Assembly: GCA_963668185.1 (NCBI GenBank)
Contig: OY764162.1
Coordinates: 930,001-994,000, forward strand
Length of the DNA stretch: 64,000 nucleotides
Source: G963668185 sp963668185
GTDB taxonomy: Bacteria > Chloroflexota > Dehalococcoidia > Lucifugimonadales > G963668185
Direction of reading: 5' to 3'
This document shows, piece by piece, positions 34,969 through 42,929 of this stretch. The notes below the pieces were generated by a model, which saw only the letters and a program-made list of their open reading frames with translations, did no database searches and was not told the origin of the DNA. The stretch's first letter is position 1, and every line of letters starts with the position of its first letter. The position numbers were made by a program, and so were the translations under genes.

Positions 34969-35901
34969 ATGTTGAACGAACTCTCCATACACTCGCAATT
35001 CTACAACCCAGCAGAGTTGTTAGAAGCTTTGAATAGGATCATGATAATGCGGAGCATTGCTCGCAGATTTGGCAGAGAAGTGTATTGCCACAGGAATGTT
35101 ATGTTCAGGGCCGCTAGACCCGGAAGTTCCCTAATACGAATGCTGTCTTTGCTATCTCGTGAACAACAATCTGCCGTAAAATTGTGGATAACTAGGCATG
35201 GCCCCTTTTGGGATGATGATCAGAGACACGATCAGAATGAATGGTTCGAGTGCAACAACGAACTTGTTACAGAGTATGGCATAGCCGAAGCCGCATACTG
35301 CTCAAGTATTGGACTGGATTATCGAATGGTTAGCCTCACTCCTTCGGCTTGGGAGTTCTCACCTATTACTGTGACATGGTACAAAGATGACGCAACTTAT
35401 TCTGACGTCGACTTAGCAAATTACTGGGATCCGCTCACTTTAGAAGCTAGCCTGCGCCAAGTCGATCCGGCAATCGAGTCGTGGGCACAATTGGAAGCGA
35501 CTTCTCGGCAGCGGTTTCAGCATCTGAATTTCACAGCGAACAGCTTCAGTTATTTGAATGGTCAACCTTTCGCACCTGGCGCGGCGGTCAGAATTCTCAG
35601 TCGTTTTGACGTCTTGGATCGTCTTTGGAGCTACGGTCGTGAGTCCATAGAAGGACGACGATTATACAACGACCACTTCACCGGCCATAGGGCATGGTTT
35701 TCAGATTCGTCTGATAGAGAGAAACGTAGATTCAGGAAAGAACTCACATTCCCGTCGCCAGATGCTGTTGGGGAAAGCCTCTTCTGCACGTGGCATGGAA
35801 AGGTGAATAATCCTCCATATCGCATTCACTTCTCTTGGCCAGTTCCTCCAAGCGGCCGACTACATGTCGTGTATGTCGGTCTTAAGATTACCCGAGAGTG
35901 A
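34969..35901 (+). CDS. Unknown protein, third gene of the DUF262-ATPase operon
   Basis: About 310 aa and unrecognised. No signal peptide or membrane segment. Striking segments are LWITRHGPFWDDDQRHDQNE at residues ~80-100 and CTWHGKVNNPPYRIHFSWPV near the C-terminus, followed by a final beta strand LHVVYVGLKITRE; both look like conserved, charged or aromatic active-site-type motifs. It may be the effector or sensor of the operon. The ATG at 34969 is 10 bp after the ATPase stop; a TTG at 34960 and an in-frame opening at 34939 overlapping the ATPase are alternatives. It shares the island's lower GC. Function unknown; a nuclease or binding protein is only a guess. Confidence 0.75.
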   Translation: MLNELSIHSQFYNPAELLEALNRIMIMRSIARRFGREVYCHRNVMFRAARPGSSLIRMLSLLSREQQSAVKLWITRHGPFWDDDQRHDQNEWFECNNELVTEYGIAEAAYCSSIGLDYRMVSLTPSAWEFSPITVTWYKDDATYSDVDLANYWDPLTLEASLRQVDPAIESWAQLEATSRQRFQHLNFTANSFSYLNGQPFAPGAAVRILSRFDVLDRLWSYGRESIEGRRLYNDHFTGHRAWFSDSSDREKRRFRKELTFPSPDAVGESLFCTWHGKVNNPPYRIHFSWPVPPSGRLHVVYVGLKITRE

Positions 35902-36031
35902 TTACGTGTCTTGCCAATTCATGCCATAGAGGATTTCGCCAAGTGATCAACGTGTCACAAAGAAGCCATACTACGAACATCAAGCGTTTTGGGTAATTGC
36001 TCATACCGTAGACTTATGCCAAAAGGCAACG

Positions 36032-36937
36032 ATGCGCCACCTGACCTCCACCGAACAGATCGACAGGGCCTGGATCGAAGATGTCCTCTTCCCCGCGTGC
36101 GACGCCTACCGCACAGGCGACTCGCACGCCGATTCGCTCAGGGGAAGGGCGATCTACTGCCTGTTCTATGAACCCAGCTTCGTTACGCGCACGTCCTTCG
36201 AAAGAGCGGCCGGTATGCTCGGCGCGGACGCGCTGCATACTGAAGACGCGTCCCAGTTCTTCCCCGTCACGACCGCCAGCTACGTCGACAACGTGATCGA
36301 CATGCTGGCTAGCCTGCACATAGACCTGGTCGCGCTCCGCAGCAGCGATCCCGGCGTGACGGAGACCGCCGCCGACGCCGACGCCATCCCGGTGGTCAAC
36401 GCCGGCAGCGCCGTGGACCACCCGACGCAGGCGCTGACGGACGTGTACACGCTCCACCGCGAACTCGGACGGCTCGACGGGCTGCGCGTGGCGGCGGTCG
36501 GCAGGCTCGAACACCGCAACGTGAACGCGCTGCTAGTGGCGCTGTCGCTGTTCGACAACGTAAGCGTGGACCTCCTGCCCTTCAGTGGCCGCGTCGACCC
36601 CGCCGTGGAGTCGTACTGCCGCGAGCGCGGTCTCCAACTGACGCTGCTGGACGGCGCCGACGGTCTGTCGGAGGCCGATGCGGTCTATCTGAACGGCCCT
36701 CGCACCGTGGCGCACGCGCAGCTTCTCAAGTCCAGGGGCGCGTTCAACCTGCGCATCGACGACGAGTTCATGTCCCGCCTCAAGCCGGACTGCCCTGTGC
36801 TAGACCCCATGCAGCGCAGCGGCGACTTCGAGGTCGCGGTGGACGATGACAGGCTCGCGTTCTACCGGCAGGCCGAGAACTCCCTGTACGTACGGATGGC
36901 CGTGCTCGCGCAGCTGCTGGGCGGGCCGGGCGAATAG
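36032..36937 (+). CDS. Aspartate/ornithine carbamoyltransferase-like protein with altered active site
   Basis: Carbamoyltransferase fold, 301 aa. Both domains are visible: YEPSFVTRTSFERAAGMLG corresponds to the carbamoyl-phosphate loop, and DHPTQALTDVYTLHRELGRL to the conserved HPxQ helix. The loop reads SFVT where active enzymes have STRT, so the key arginine is lost. The lysine loop (TSMEKGES in PyrB here) is replaced by SQFFPVTTAS. The aspartate-binding RxQ is replaced by YLNGPRTV. The histidine and glutamine of HPTQ are kept. It is either a carbamoyltransferase for another substrate or a non-catalytic paralogue of the pyrB product at 828. It is followed 11 bp later by an MFS exporter. Confidence 0.85.
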   Translation: MRHLTSTEQIDRAWIEDVLFPACDAYRTGDSHADSLRGRAIYCLFYEPSFVTRTSFERAAGMLGADALHTEDASQFFPVTTASYVDNVIDMLASLHIDLVALRSSDPGVTETAADADAIPVVNAGSAVDHPTQALTDVYTLHRELGRLDGLRVAAVGRLEHRNVNALLVALSLFDNVSVDLLPFSGRVDPAVESYCRERGLQLTLLDGADGLSEADAVYLNGPRTVAHAQLLKSRGAFNLRIDDEFMSRLKPDCPVLDPMQRSGDFEVAVDDDRLAFYRQAENSLYVRMAVLAQLLGGPGE

Positions 36938-36948
36938 CGGGGCGCGCG

Positions 36949-38232
36949 TTGCGTCAAGTCGCCGCCGAGGCAGGCAAGCTCCCCAGGATCAGGCATCTCG
37001 CCTCGTTCCGGCACCGGGACTACCGCGCCACGTGGATCGCGTACATGATCTCCGGCTGCGCCCTCTGGACGATGATCGTCGCCAACTCCTGGCTTGTGCT
37101 GGAGAAGTCAGGCTCTTCCGGCTGGGTCGGCATCATCACCTTCGCGTCGATGATCCCGTACCTCGTCGCCTCGCCCATCGGCGGCCTGCTCGCGGACACC
37201 TTCGACCGCCGCTCGCTCGCGCAGGCCACGTTCGTGGCGTCCACCGCGGTGAGCCTCGTGCTTGCCGTGCTCGCGGTCACGGGCGTCATCGAGCTCTGGC
37301 ACGTTGCCGTGCTCGTGTTCCTCAGCGGCTGCTTCCGAACGGTACAGGAGCCGACCATCGCCGCCCTCGTCCCGAACCAGGTTCCGCGGGAGGACCTGCT
37401 CAACGCCATCACGCTAAGCTCGGCAACGCGGCACGGCGCCCGCTTCCTCGGCCTGCTGGTGGCCGCGCCGCTCCTGGCCGTCGACTTCTTCGGCGTGAGC
37501 GGCGTGCTGTTCATGGGAGCGGCCTTCAACCTTTTCGGCGCACTGATGATGTCCAGGGTGCGCACCGTGTCGCGGGGTGTGCGCCGCCCCGGCGACAGCA
37601 TGATGAGCAGCATGGTCGAAGGTCTGGCGTACATCTACACCCACAAGATGATCGCGCTCTTCATCATCATAACGGTGTTCCACTGCGCCCTCGCCATGTC
37701 GTTCGAGGCCGTGTTCCCGATCTTCACGCGCGACGAGTTGGGCGCGGCTGACGGCTCGGCGCTCGGTTACCTCGTGATGGGATTCGGGATCGGCGCGCTG
37801 GCCGGCACCGTGCTCATCGCGGGCATCCGGTCCGAGCGACTCAAGGGGCAGATGCTGTTCCTGACCGGACTCGGCAGCGGGCTGACGCCGCTGCTCCTTG
37901 CGGTCTCCTTCAACGTCCCGATGGCGATCGCCGCGACGATTGCGATGGGATCGACCCAGGCCACGTTCATGACGCTATCCAACACGTACGTCCAGACTCT
38001 GGCCCCGGACAGGCTGCGCGGCAGGATATCGAGCCTGTACATACTTCACGCGGGCGGCATCATGGCGTTCGGCAACCTCGGCTTCGGCTTCATCGCAGAC
38101 GTCTTTTCGGCGCCGCCGTTGCTGGCGGTGACGGGCCTCATGTTCGCTGCGTTCATGCTCGTATCCGGCGCAGGCCAGGAAGGACTTCGACGGGTGTACC
38201 GCACGGGCGAAGTCGCCGCGGCGACGGCCTGA
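36949..38232 (+). CDS. MFS transporter (enterobactin-exporter-like, MFS_3)
   Basis: Major facilitator superfamily protein with 12 hydrophobic segments, 427 aa. The N-terminal FRHRDYRATWIAYMISGCAL, the cytosolic loop IGGLLADTFDRRSLAQATFV (motif A) and the C-terminal LAPDRLRGRISSLYILHAGG are typical of the MFS_3/EntS-like drug or siderophore exporters. The start is TTG 36949, 11 bp after the carbamoyltransferase-like gene and 1 bp before galU, so all three form one transcript. Substrate unknown. Related but not identical to the tandem pair at 59649 and 60988. Confidence 0.85.
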   Translation: MRQVAAEAGKLPRIRHLASFRHRDYRATWIAYMISGCALWTMIVANSWLVLEKSGSSGWVGIITFASMIPYLVASPIGGLLADTFDRRSLAQATFVASTAVSLVLAVLAVTGVIELWHVAVLVFLSGCFRTVQEPTIAALVPNQVPREDLLNAITLSSATRHGARFLGLLVAAPLLAVDFFGVSGVLFMGAAFNLFGALMMSRVRTVSRGVRRPGDSMMSSMVEGLAYIYTHKMIALFIIITVFHCALAMSFEAVFPIFTRDELGAADGSALGYLVMGFGIGALAGTVLIAGIRSERLKGQMLFLTGLGSGLTPLLLAVSFNVPMAIAATIAMGSTQATFMTLSNTYVQTLAPDRLRGRISSLYILHAGGIMAFGNLGFGFIADVFSAPPLLAVTGLMFAAFMLVSGAGQEGLRRVYRTGEVAAATA

Positions 38233-38233
38233 C

Positions 38234-39064
38234 GTGGGAACGAGCGCGCCGACCGGACGAGCCGTGCGCAAGGCCGTGGTCCCGGCCGCCGGCCTCGGCA
38301 CGCGCTTCCGCCCGGTCACCAGAGCGGTCCCCAAGCCGCTGCTGCCCGTCCTGGACACGCCCGCCATCGCATACGTGGTCGGCGAGGCGTTCGAGTCCGG
38401 CGTAGAGGAAGTCGCGCTGATCGTATCCCCCGGCCACGAGGCCATAGGCCGCTATTTCGAGGACGGCCCGGAAATAGCCAAAGTTTCAACGGTCGTCCAG
38501 CGCCATCCGCGCGGAGTCGGCCACGCCGTCTTGCAGGCCCGCGAGTTCGTGGGCGATGAGCCGTTTGCCGTGCTGCTGCCGGACGACCTGTTCTGGGCGC
38601 CGAGGCCGGCCCTCTCATACCTGATCGACGACTACAAACGGTTCGGAGAAAGCGTCATCGTGGTCGAGGAGGTCGCCGACGAGCGTATCCCATCTTTCGG
38701 AATAATCGAACCCGTGCCGTTGGAGGAAGACCTGTTTGAGGTGCGCTCGATGGTCGAAAAGCCACGACTCGAAGACGCTCCGTCCAACCTCGCCGCCATC
38801 GGACGCTACGTGCTCACCCCGGACATCTTCGACATCCTGAACGGCCTCCCGCCGGGAGCAAACGAAGAGATACAGCTAACCGACGCAATCGCCGCGCAGC
38901 TAACCCGCCGCCGCGTCCTCGCCAGGCTCGTGCCCGGCGCGCACGTCGACGCCGGCACGCCCGTCGGCCTCCTGCGGGCCTCCGTCCACGAAGCCCTCCG
39001 CCGCAAAGACATCTCCGAAACGGTCAGACAACTACTTCAGGAAGAACTTCCCCAACTGGACTGA
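38234..39064 (+). CDS. galU: UTP-glucose-1-phosphate uridylyltransferase
   Basis: Nucleotidyltransferase making UDP-glucose for cell-envelope or storage polymers. The 276-aa protein begins VRKAVVPAAGLGTRFRPVTR with the nucleotide-binding signature AVPKPLLPVLDTP, then ALIVSPGHEAIGRYF, QRHPRGVGHAVLQARE, LLPDDLFW (catalytic Asp) and VEKPRLEDAPSNLAAIGRYV, all matching bacterial GalU. GTG start at 38234. Its last 41 bp overlap the convergent E2 gene, which is unusual for essential genes, and both readings are otherwise intact. Confidence 0.93.
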   Translation: MGTSAPTGRAVRKAVVPAAGLGTRFRPVTRAVPKPLLPVLDTPAIAYVVGEAFESGVEEVALIVSPGHEAIGRYFEDGPEIAKVSTVVQRHPRGVGHAVLQAREFVGDEPFAVLLPDDLFWAPRPALSYLIDDYKRFGESVIVVEEVADERIPSFGIIEPVPLEEDLFEVRSMVEKPRLEDAPSNLAAIGRYVLTPDIFDILNGLPPGANEEIQLTDAIAAQLTRRRVLARLVPGAHVDAGTPVGLLRASVHEALRRKDISETVRQLLQEELPQLD

Positions 39065-40316
39065 TCGACTCCAGACGCGCCTTCACCGCCTGCAGGAACG
39101 CGCCCGCCTCCGCGCCGTCCATGATCCGGTGATCGAACGTCAGCCCGAGATTCATGACAGACCGTATCGCTATCCCGTCGCCCACGACCACCGGCCGCTT
39201 CACGATCGCCTCCGTCGCCAGTATCGCGGCCTGCGGCGGGTTGACCAGCGGACGCGAGGCCACCGAACCCAGCGCGCCCGTGTTGTTCACCGTGAACGTC
39301 CCGCCCTGCACGTCCGCCAACTCCAGCCTGCCCGCCCGCGCCCGCTTGATCAGCAAATCGAGTCGCTGGGCAATCGCCGAGACGTTGAGCCTGTCGGCCC
39401 CGTGCACGATCGGCACCATCAGCCCTTCCGGCGCGGCCACCGCAACGCCAACATTGACCTCACGGTGCAGCGCGATCCCGTCCTCATCCCACGACGAGTT
39501 CAGCAACGGATGCTCCTTGAGACACGCCGCAGCCGCGGCCACGAAGAACGGCAGAAACGTAAGTCCCGCGCCGGTGCGCTCCAGAAACTCCGCCTTCAGC
39601 CCCTCCCGCACTGCCACCAGTCCGGAAACGTCCGCCTCCACCATCGACCACGCCTGCGGTATCTCCGACGCGCTCCGCGCCATGTTCGCCGCGATCATCC
39701 GGCGCACCGGCGTAATCGCCAAGCGCTCGGCCCGTTCATTGGCCCCGTCCCCAGACCGCGCCGCGCCGTGTTCCGCCGCCGAGAACTCGCCCGCCTCCAC
39801 GACGCCGCGCACGTCCTGGAGCGTGACCCGCCCGCCCATGCCGGTCCCGGCCACGCGCGCCAGGTCCACGCCGTGCTGCGCTGCCAGCCGCCGCACCGCC
39901 GGCGAGTAGCGCTGCCTGGGCTGACGCGGCGCGGGCGTCGCGTCGTCCGTCGCCATCGGCACGCCGCCCGAGCCGGTCGGCCCAACCGGCGCCGCGTCCG
40001 CGACGTACGTCCCCAGCGTGTCGATGCCCTGCGTCTCCGCCTGCTCGTCCGCCGCCGGGCCTGCGGACTCCGCCGCGTCTTCGCCGTCCGCCGCCATCTC
40101 GGCTATCGCCGCGCCCATCGGGACCGTGTCCCCTTCCTGCGCCAGGATCCTCGTAAGCACTCCGGACGCGGGCGACGGAAACTCCATGTTCACCTTGTCC
40201 GTGACCACCTCGACCAGCGGATCGTACTTCTCCACCCGCTCGCCGACCGACTTCAGCCACTTGCCGATCATGCCCTCGGTAACAGACTCCCCAACCTGCG
40301 GCAACTCGATTCTCAC
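39024..40316 (-). CDS. 2-oxoacid dehydrogenase dihydrolipoyl acyltransferase (E2)
   Basis: E2 core of a branched-chain or pyruvate dehydrogenase complex, 430 aa. Domains in order: lipoyl domain (MRIELPQVGESVTEG with the lipoyl lysine in EVVTDKVNMEF), an Ala/Thr-rich linker, the E1/E3-binding domain RYSPAVRRLAAQHGVDLARV, and the CoA-dependent acyltransferase domain ending with catalytic LGLTFDHRIMDGAEAGAFLQ (His and Asp). GTG start at 40316. It is the third gene of an E1alpha-E1beta-E2 set; no E3 (lipoamide dehydrogenase) is nearby. Domain order and E1 type resemble branched-chain 2-oxoacid dehydrogenases, but the substrate is not certain. Confidence 0.94.
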   Translation of the reverse strand: MRIELPQVGESVTEGMIGKWLKSVGERVEKYDPLVEVVTDKVNMEFPSPASGVLTRILAQEGDTVPMGAAIAEMAADGEDAAESAGPAADEQAETQGIDTLGTYVADAAPVGPTGSGGVPMATDDATPAPRQPRQRYSPAVRRLAAQHGVDLARVAGTGMGGRVTLQDVRGVVEAGEFSAAEHGAARSGDGANERAERLAITPVRRMIAANMARSASEIPQAWSMVEADVSGLVAVREGLKAEFLERTGAGLTFLPFFVAAAAACLKEHPLLNSSWDEDGIALHREVNVGVAVAAPEGLMVPIVHGADRLNVSAIAQRLDLLIKRARAGRLELADVQGGTFTVNNTGALGSVASRPLVNPPQAAILATEAIVKRPVVVGDGIAIRSVMNLGLTFDHRIMDGAEAGAFLQAVKARLESISPVGEVLPEVVV

Positions 40317-40365
40317 TGGATCACTCCACCATCAACACAACCCGCTCGTCCTGACCACGTAACTC

Positions 40366-40391
40366 CGTTCGTCCTGAGCCTGTCGAAGGAC
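40366..40391 (+). repeat. Dispersed repeat family R3
   Basis: CGTTCGTCCTGAGCCTGTCG followed by AAGGAC lies in the 88-bp gap between E2 and E1beta, inside the operon. Confidence 0.75.
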
Positions 40392-40404
40392 AAACCACAC
40401 GCCA

Positions 40405-41388
40405 TCAATACGCCGCCAGCCGCCGGGCCGCGTCCGCGATGTCCTCCGGGCTCACCATGAACATGCCCTCCAGAGGCGGGCTGAACGGCATCGCCGGCAC
40501 GTCCGGCCCGGCCAGCCTGACCACCGGGCCGTCCAGGTACTCGAACGCCTCCTCCGCGATCACCGCCGCCACCTCCGCGCCGACGCCCAGGAACTTGTTG
40601 TCCTCGTACACCACCATCGCCTTGCCCGTGCGCCGGACAGACTCCAGCGCCGTCTCCGTGTCCATAGGCCGCACCGTCTGGAGGTCTATCAGTTCCACCG
40701 ATATCCCCTCGTCCGCCAGCGTGCGAGCCGCCTGCGCGCAGTGGTGCACCATCAGCCCGTACGTGATCATCGTCAGGTCGTCGCCCGCCAGCTTCACGTC
40801 CGCCCTGCCCAGCGGCAGCGTGTACTCCGCGTCCGGCACCTCGCCCTTAACAAGCCGGTACGTCCGCTTGTGCTCCAGGAACACCACCGGATCGTCGTCC
40901 CTGATCGCGCTCTTAAGCAGGCCCTTCGCGTCGTACGGCGTCCCCGGCATGACCACCTTGAGCCCCGGCGCCTGCGCGAACGCCGCCTCCACGCTCTGCG
41001 AGTGGTACAGCCCGCCCCGGACTCCGCCCCCGTACGGCGCCCTCAGCACCATCGGCACGCTCACGTTCCCGTTCGTCCCGTACCTCGCCCGCGACGCCTC
41101 GCCCACGATCTGGTTCATCGTCGGCCAGATGAAGTCCGCGAACTCGATCTCCGCGATCGGCCTCATCCCGCACATCGCCGCTCCCACCGCGATGCCGGCG
41201 ATAGACGACTCCGCGATCGGCGTGTCGATAACCCTTGCCTCGCCGAACTCCTCCAGGAACCCGTCCGTCGCCAGAAACACGCCGCCCCTCTTGCCGATGT
41301 CCTCGCCCAGCACGAACACGTCGTCGTCCCGCCGCATCTCCTCCAGCATCGCGTCGCGTATGGCCTCCAGGACGTTCCGCTCCGCTAT
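40405..41388 (-). CDS. 2-oxoacid dehydrogenase E1 beta subunit, apparent ATA start
   Basis: E1beta of the complex, binding thiamine diphosphate with E1alpha. Motifs: DDDVFVLGEDIGKRGGVF, GMRPIAEIEFADFIWPTMNQ, MVLRAPYGGGVRGGLYHSQS and LIDLQTVRPMDTETALESV. The first ATG (41349) would cut off the conserved N-terminal helix. Upstream codons encode AERNVLEAIRDAMLEEM, exactly what the family has, and begin at ATA 41388. A near-perfect GGGGGAGGTG ribosome site sits 5 nt before it, and the ATA overlaps the E1alpha stop (ATAG). So either ATA is the start codon or an ATG has mutated or been misread. With it the protein is 327 aa. Confidence 0.93.
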   Translation of the reverse strand: MAERNVLEAIRDAMLEEMRRDDDVFVLGEDIGKRGGVFLATDGFLEEFGEARVIDTPIAESSIAGIAVGAAMCGMRPIAEIEFADFIWPTMNQIVGEASRARYGTNGNVSVPMVLRAPYGGGVRGGLYHSQSVEAAFAQAPGLKVVMPGTPYDAKGLLKSAIRDDDPVVFLEHKRTYRLVKGEVPDAEYTLPLGRADVKLAGDDLTMITYGLMVHHCAQAARTLADEGISVELIDLQTVRPMDTETALESVRRTGKAMVVYEDNKFLGVGAEVAAVIAEEAFEYLDGPVVRLAGPDVPAMPFSPPLEGMFMVSPEDIADAARRLAAY

Positions 41389-42581
41389 GGCGCACCTCCC
41401 CCAGGCGCGGCGTAGCCTTCCGGTCCCTTCCCCAGTCTGCTGGAAGAAGTAGAGCCTCGTTCCTCTGATCCCTTCCCCAGTCTGCTGGAAGAAGTAGAGC
41501 CTCGTTCCTCTGATCCCTTCCCCAGTCTGCTGGGGAAGGTTAGGATGGGGCCCCCCGGCGCATACACATGGTCCCCGAACGTGTCCGTCGACGGGTACCC
41601 CGCCGACTCCACGAAGTCCGTCGCCTCGTTCACCTGCCGCACCGCGTCAGCCCGCATCTCCTCGTCCCGCGCCGCGCTCAGCACGCCGTCCGCGGCCAGC
41701 CGTTCGCGGAGCAGCGTCAGCGGGTCGTGCAGGCGCGCCAGGCCAAGCTCCTCCTCGGACCTGTACCGGCTGTCGTCATCGTCGCTCGTGTGCGGCAGGT
41801 ACCGCTCCACGCGCGCCTCGATGACCGTCGCCCCGTCCCCCGCCCTCGCGCGCTCCGCCGCCTCCCGCGTCACGCCGTACACCGCCGCCGGGTCCGTGCC
41901 GTCAACCCGCTCGTACGCCAGCCCGTACCCCTCCGTCCGCGCGGACAGATCGCCCACGGCCATCTGGAGCGATATTGGCACCGAGATCGCGTAACGGTTG
42001 TTCTCGTAGAAGAAGATGAGCGGCAGCTTGTGCACGCCCGCGAAGTTCATCGCCTCGTGGCAATCGCCCGTGCTCGTCGCTCCGTCCCCGAAGTACGTGA
42101 TCGTGACCGCGCCGTCGCCCCTGATCTTCGACACGAGCGCCGAGCCCGCCGCCTGCGGTATCTGCGTGCCCACCACGTTCGACAGGTTGAACAACTTCCC
42201 CTCGGGGAAGTAGCCCTGCGACGGGAACTGCCGGCCGCCGCTCAGAGGCTCGCCCTCCTTGCCCATGTACCCGAGCATGATCTCCGTCGGCGTCAGCCCG
42301 AGGTGCAACTGCACCGCGAGGTCCCGGTAGTAGATGAAGAACCGGTCCACCCCGCGCCGCAGCGCGCTCGCGCTCCCCAACTGCGCCGCCTCGTGCCCCT
42401 GCGCCGACGCCACGATCGCCGCCTTGCCCTGCCGGTTCAGCATCCAGATGCGCTCGTCCAGCGTGCGGCACAGCGCCATCTCGCGGTAGATGTCCAGAAG
42501 CTGCGCGTGCGTCGGCGCGAAGCCGCCCGCCGTCGGGCCGGTCTGTACGGTCGTAATGCCGCCGTCCTCAGAATCTGTCAC
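41385..42581 (-). CDS. 2-oxoacid dehydrogenase E1 alpha subunit with repeat-derived C-terminal tail
   Basis: E1alpha binds thiamine diphosphate: TYFGDGATSTGDCHEAMNFA is the ThDP motif, with FFYENNRYAISVP after it and RYLPHTSDDDDSRYR corresponding to the phosphorylation-loop region. The start is GTG 42581, with GGAG 9 nt upstream (TTG 42590 also possible). The family normally ends shortly after GYPSTDTFGDHVYA. Here the frame runs on through the R1 repeat array and adds about 50 residues, including SRLGKGSEERGSTSS twice and a third partial copy, before stopping at TAG 41385. The tail is Ser/Gly/charged and probably disordered. Confidence 0.92.
   Translation of the reverse strand: MTDSEDGGITTVQTGPTAGGFAPTHAQLLDIYREMALCRTLDERIWMLNRQGKAAIVASAQGHEAAQLGSASALRRGVDRFFIYYRDLAVQLHLGLTPTEIMLGYMGKEGEPLSGGRQFPSQGYFPEGKLFNLSNVVGTQIPQAAGSALVSKIRGDGAVTITYFGDGATSTGDCHEAMNFAGVHKLPLIFFYENNRYAISVPISLQMAVGDLSARTEGYGLAYERVDGTDPAAVYGVTREAAERARAGDGATVIEARVERYLPHTSDDDDSRYRSEEELGLARLHDPLTLLRERLAADGVLSAARDEEMRADAVRQVNEATDFVESAGYPSTDTFGDHVYAPGGPILTFPSRLGKGSEERGSTSSSRLGKGSEERGSTSSSRLGKGPEGYAAPGGGAP
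41425..41556 (+). repeat. Tandem 45-bp R1 repeat inside the E1alpha gene
   Basis: Two 45-bp units (41425-41469, 41470-41514) beginning CCCTTCCCCAGTCTGCTGG, followed by a canonical R1 hairpin with GTTAGGATGGGG at 41515-41554. The 45-bp period is 15 codons, so expansion keeps the reading frame of E1alpha on the reverse strand. Confidence 0.9.
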
Positions 42582-42638
42582 AACGCGCAACTCCGAACGA
42601 AGGCCTGCACATCGGGCGAGCCGTCAGACGCTCATCGA

Positions 42639-42799
42639 GACCTTTCCACAACCGTCATTCCGGCGCAGGCCGGAATCCAGACGCAGACCTTTCCACAACC
42701 GTCATTCCGGCGCAGGCCGGAATCCAGACGCAGACCTTTCCACAATCGTCATTCCGGCGTAGGCCGGAATCCAGACGCAGACCTTTCCATAACCGTCGC
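42639..42799 (+). repeat. Tandem 47-bp array of R2 hairpin repeats
   Basis: Three 47-bp units (42639, 42686, 42733), each GACCTTTCCACAACCGTCAT followed by the R2 hairpin and CAGACGCA, plus a partial fourth unit starting at 42780 that lacks the hairpin. It lies just upstream of E1alpha, in the 340-bp gap before it. The repeat is uninterrupted by spacers, so it is not a CRISPR. Confidence 0.9.
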
Positions 42800-42824
42800 C
42801 TGGGCCAGTCCAGCCATTCCTTTG

Positions 42825-42896
42825 ACCCCTTCCCCAGTCTGCGGAGCCTGCCCCGAGTCTCTCGAGGGGGAAGGCTGGGATGGGGTTACGCAAAGG
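42825..42896 (+). repeat. R1 repeat with R3-like insert
   Basis: CCCCTTCCCCAGTCTGCGGA, then GCCTGCCCCGAGTCTCTCGA, then GGGGGAAGGCTGGGATGGGG. It has the same arrangement as the copy at 22461. Together with the 42639 array it fills the rest of the gap. Confidence 0.65.
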
Positions 42897-42929
42897 CCTC
42901 CTCATGCGGGACAAGCACACCCGGCCGGT

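Noticed and set aside
32699..36031. Prophage or integrative element
   Set aside because: No integrase, recombinase, phage structural gene or flanking direct repeats were seen around the AT-richer island.
42639..42799. CRISPR-like tandem repeats
   Set aside because: Units are 47 bp and contiguous with no variable spacers, and no cas genes are present; they are an R2 hairpin array.
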